Assembly: GCA_947476855.1 (NCBI GenBank)
Contig: CANJSR010000207.1
Location: forward strand, 1 to 8,199
Reading direction: 5' to 3'
Source of the DNA: Acetobacteraceae bacterium
GTDB lineage: Bacteria; Pseudomonadota; Alphaproteobacteria; Acetobacterales; Acetobacteraceae
DNA: 8,199 bases
The position numbers were made by a program, and so were the translations under genes. Below, one piece after another: positions 6,680 to 8,199 of the stretch (positions are counted from its first letter, which is position 1; every line of letters starts with the position of its first letter). The notes under the pieces were generated by a model. The model searched no databases. It saw only the letters and a list, made by a program, of their open reading frames with translations, and was not told where the DNA came from.

Positions 6680-6702
6680 CCCTCATGGCGGGATGGTGTC
6701 TT

Positions 6703-7998
6703 CTATGTCCTGGCATTCGCCAGGCGGGGGTCCATGGCGGGGATGGAGATGGCGCCGCCACGATCGGACGCGAAGGTCGTCTGCATCTGCTGGGACAGCC
6801 CCCCGCCGCGCCGACCGAAGGATTCGACCAATGGCACGTCGGCCGGATCGATCGGCGCCATGCGCGGCTTGCGGGCCAGGGCCTGCTCGATGAAGGGTGC
6901 GAGATCGGCCTGCTTCTTCGCGTCCCGGATGGCGTCGCGCTCCTTGAACTCGGGCAGCGAGGTGCGGGCGAACCATTCGAGCGATTCGCAGATGTGCTCG
7001 TGTTTGTTGCGGCCGGATTGCTGGACGAAGATCACCTGGTCGACGCCCGCGTCCTCGTATCCCTTCAGGTGGGCGCGCAACTGGTCGGGGGTACCGATGC
7101 CGCCGCGGCCGGCGTTGTCGGGCAGGCGGTCCTTCACCTCCTGGAACCGGTCCCACATGTTGGTGACGCCCGGCTTGTGGTCGCCGAAGATGCCGACATA
7201 GCCCAGGGAGTAGCCGAAGAACCGGAAGCCATCGAGGCCGCGATGGATCGCTTCTTCCTCATTCGGGTGGCAGGACATGCCGCTGACCAGGGCGACGTTG
7301 GCGTTGACCCGGTGGCCGATCGGCACGCATTCCGAGGACTTGATGATGTCGTAGTATTCCTGGACCCATTTGGCCGCCAGTTCGGGCTCGATGAAGGCGA
7401 AGGTCAGGGCGCCCATGCCGGCGCGGGCGGCGCGGTGGATCGTTTCACGGCGGGAACAGGCGACCCACATCGGCGGATGCGGCTTCTGCAGGGACTTCGG
7501 CACCAGGTTGCGGCAGGGCATGTCGAAGAACTGGCCCTTGTACCCGGGGTAGGGCCGCATCGCGAGCATGTTGGCCGCCTGCTCGGTGGCTTCCCGCCAC
7601 ATCGCGCCCTTTTCGTCCATGGCCACGCCGAAGGCTTCGAGTTCCAGGGCGGTCGCCGATTCGCCCGTGCCCCATTCGACGCGTCCGTTGGACACCAGGT
7701 CGAGCGTGGCGATCCGTTCGGCGACGCGGGCGGGGTGGTTGTATTTCGGCGGCATCAGGGTGATGCCGTGGCCGAGGCGGATGTTCTTCGTGCGCTGGCT
7801 GGCGGCGGCGAGGAAGACCTCGGGGGCGGAGGAGTGGGAGTATTCCTCGAGGAAGTGGTGTTCGACTTCCCAGACATAGTCCATGCCCAGGCGGTCGCCG
7901 AGCTCCACCTGTTGGAGGGCTTCCTGGATGACGCGGAGTTCCGAGTCTTCCTCCCACGGCTGCGGGCACTGGAATTCGTAGAACATGCCGAACTTCAT
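6703..7998 (-). CDS. LLM-class (luciferase-like) flavin-dependent monooxygenase
   Basis: Soluble TIM-barrel flavoenzyme of 431 residues that would use reduced FMN from a partner reductase and O2 to oxygenate an organic substrate. Seen: an N-terminal MKFGMFYEFQ strand; WEVEHHF at 43-49, the conserved EHHF signature; the family block HPARVAERIATLDLVSNGR at 88-106; GTGESA at 110-115; and the late barrel motifs GTPDQL (302-307) and GVDQVIFV (318-325). Barrel homology ends near residue 350; the remaining 80 residues form a polar tail of unknown role, making the protein longer than the usual 330-370. The ATG at 7998 has a GGGGGA ribosome site about seven bases upstream. No flavin reductase is in view. 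Gene order suggests it may be co-transcribed with the cyclase 150 bases downstream. The substrate cannot be told from the sequence; light emission is not implied. Confidence 0.88.
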   Translation of the reverse strand: MKFGMFYEFQCPQPWEEDSELRVIQEALQQVELGDRLGMDYVWEVEHHFLEEYSHSSAPEVFLAAASQRTKNIRLGHGITLMPPKYNHPARVAERIATLDLVSNGRVEWGTGESATALELEAFGVAMDEKGAMWREATEQAANMLAMRPYPGYKGQFFDMPCRNLVPKSLQKPHPPMWVACSRRETIHRAARAGMGALTFAFIEPELAAKWVQEYYDIIKSSECVPIGHRVNANVALVSGMSCHPNEEEAIHRGLDGFRFFGYSLGYVGIFGDHKPGVTNMWDRFQEVKDRLPDNAGRGGIGTPDQLRAHLKGYEDAGVDQVIFVQQSGRNKHEHICESLEWFARTSLPEFKERDAIRDAKKQADLAPFIEQALARKPRMAPIDPADVPLVESFGRRGGGLSQQMQTTFASDRGGAISIPAMDPRLANART

Positions 7999-8137
7999 GG
8001 CGTTTCCCCCGTAACGTCGAGACCGTCAGCGTTGGCCGGCCTGCGGCGGAGGTCAAGCGGGGAGGGTCGGCGCGGGGGGGTCGCGGTGGTGCAATGAATG
8101 GTTCCACGGACCAGACCGGCATGATAAAGGCCGTTCC

Positions 8138-8149
8138 CGCAATATTGCG
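8138..8149. promoter_or_regulatory. 12-bp perfect palindrome in the divergent intergenic region
   Basis: CGCAATATTGCG reads the same on both strands. It lies in the only AT-richer non-coding stretch of the window, 139 bases before the monooxygenase start and 21 bases before a possible + strand start at 8171. Position fits an operator for a dimeric regulator, but a palindrome of this length is expected about twice by chance in 8 kb. Confidence 0.3.
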
Positions 8150-8170
8150 TGTGTTATCGGAGAAGTAATT

Positions 8171-8199
8171 ATGTCGACTTTTGTCGCGCATGGATTAAC
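8171..8199 (+). CDS. Possible start of a + strand gene, cut by the window edge
   Basis: ATG at 8171 is preceded by GGAG eight bases upstream and stays open for nine codons (MSTFVAHGL) to the edge. It would be transcribed divergently from the monooxygenase. Too short to identify; the call rests only on the ribosome site, the start codon and the gap in coding on the other strand. Confidence 0.35.

Noticed and set aside
3997..8097. A 4.1-kb uninterrupted open frame on the + strand (1366 codons) opposite the cyclase and monooxygenase genes
   Set aside because: Its triplets are in exact register with the codons of both - strand genes, so it is closed only by TTA, CTA or TCA codons in them, which are rare in this GC-rich genome. 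The translation is rich in Gly, Ala, Val, Gln, His and Asp with no recognisable motif, while the - strand proteins have clear domains. It is a composition shadow.

Overview
The window is GC-rich, gene-dense bacterial DNA. Very low use of TTA, CTA and TCA codons, a CTTGAA/CTATAT-type promoter and the protein families present point to an alphaproteobacterium. A member of the Rhodospirillales/Acetobacteraceae would fit, but that placement is inferred from protein style and not proven. No rRNA, tRNA, CRISPR array, insertion sequence or prophage gene is visible.

Layout: the left part reads on the + strand. It holds an L-threonate dehydrogenase-type NAD-dependent oxidoreductase (33-926), a small PemK/MazF-family protein with no antitoxin beside it (1002-1394), a non-coding stretch that looks like an independent small RNA or a structured leader with its own promoter and terminator hairpin (about 1390-1556), and an arylformamidase-like alpha/beta hydrolase (1623-2438). 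The right part reads on the - strand, in transcription order: a luciferase-like flavin monooxygenase (7998-6703), a 1073-residue class III nucleotide cyclase/AAA ATPase/TPR signalling protein (6552-3331), and a CarF/TMEM189-type membrane lipid desaturase (3222-2374). The two blocks converge, and the last 65 bases of the hydrolase and desaturase genes overlap tail to tail. At the right edge a + strand gene may begin at 8171, divergent from the monooxygenase.

How the parts may work together: the three - strand genes are co-directional with gaps of 150 and 108 bases, so they could be partly co-transcribed, but a promoter-like element with an inverted repeat in front of the cyclase argues for at least one internal start. 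The desaturase is the most distinctive gene: its family introduces the vinyl-ether bond of plasmalogens, which is uncommon in aerobic bacteria. The + strand genes show no obvious shared pathway. The most promising undescribed element is the structured RNA candidate between the MazF-like gene and the hydrolase.
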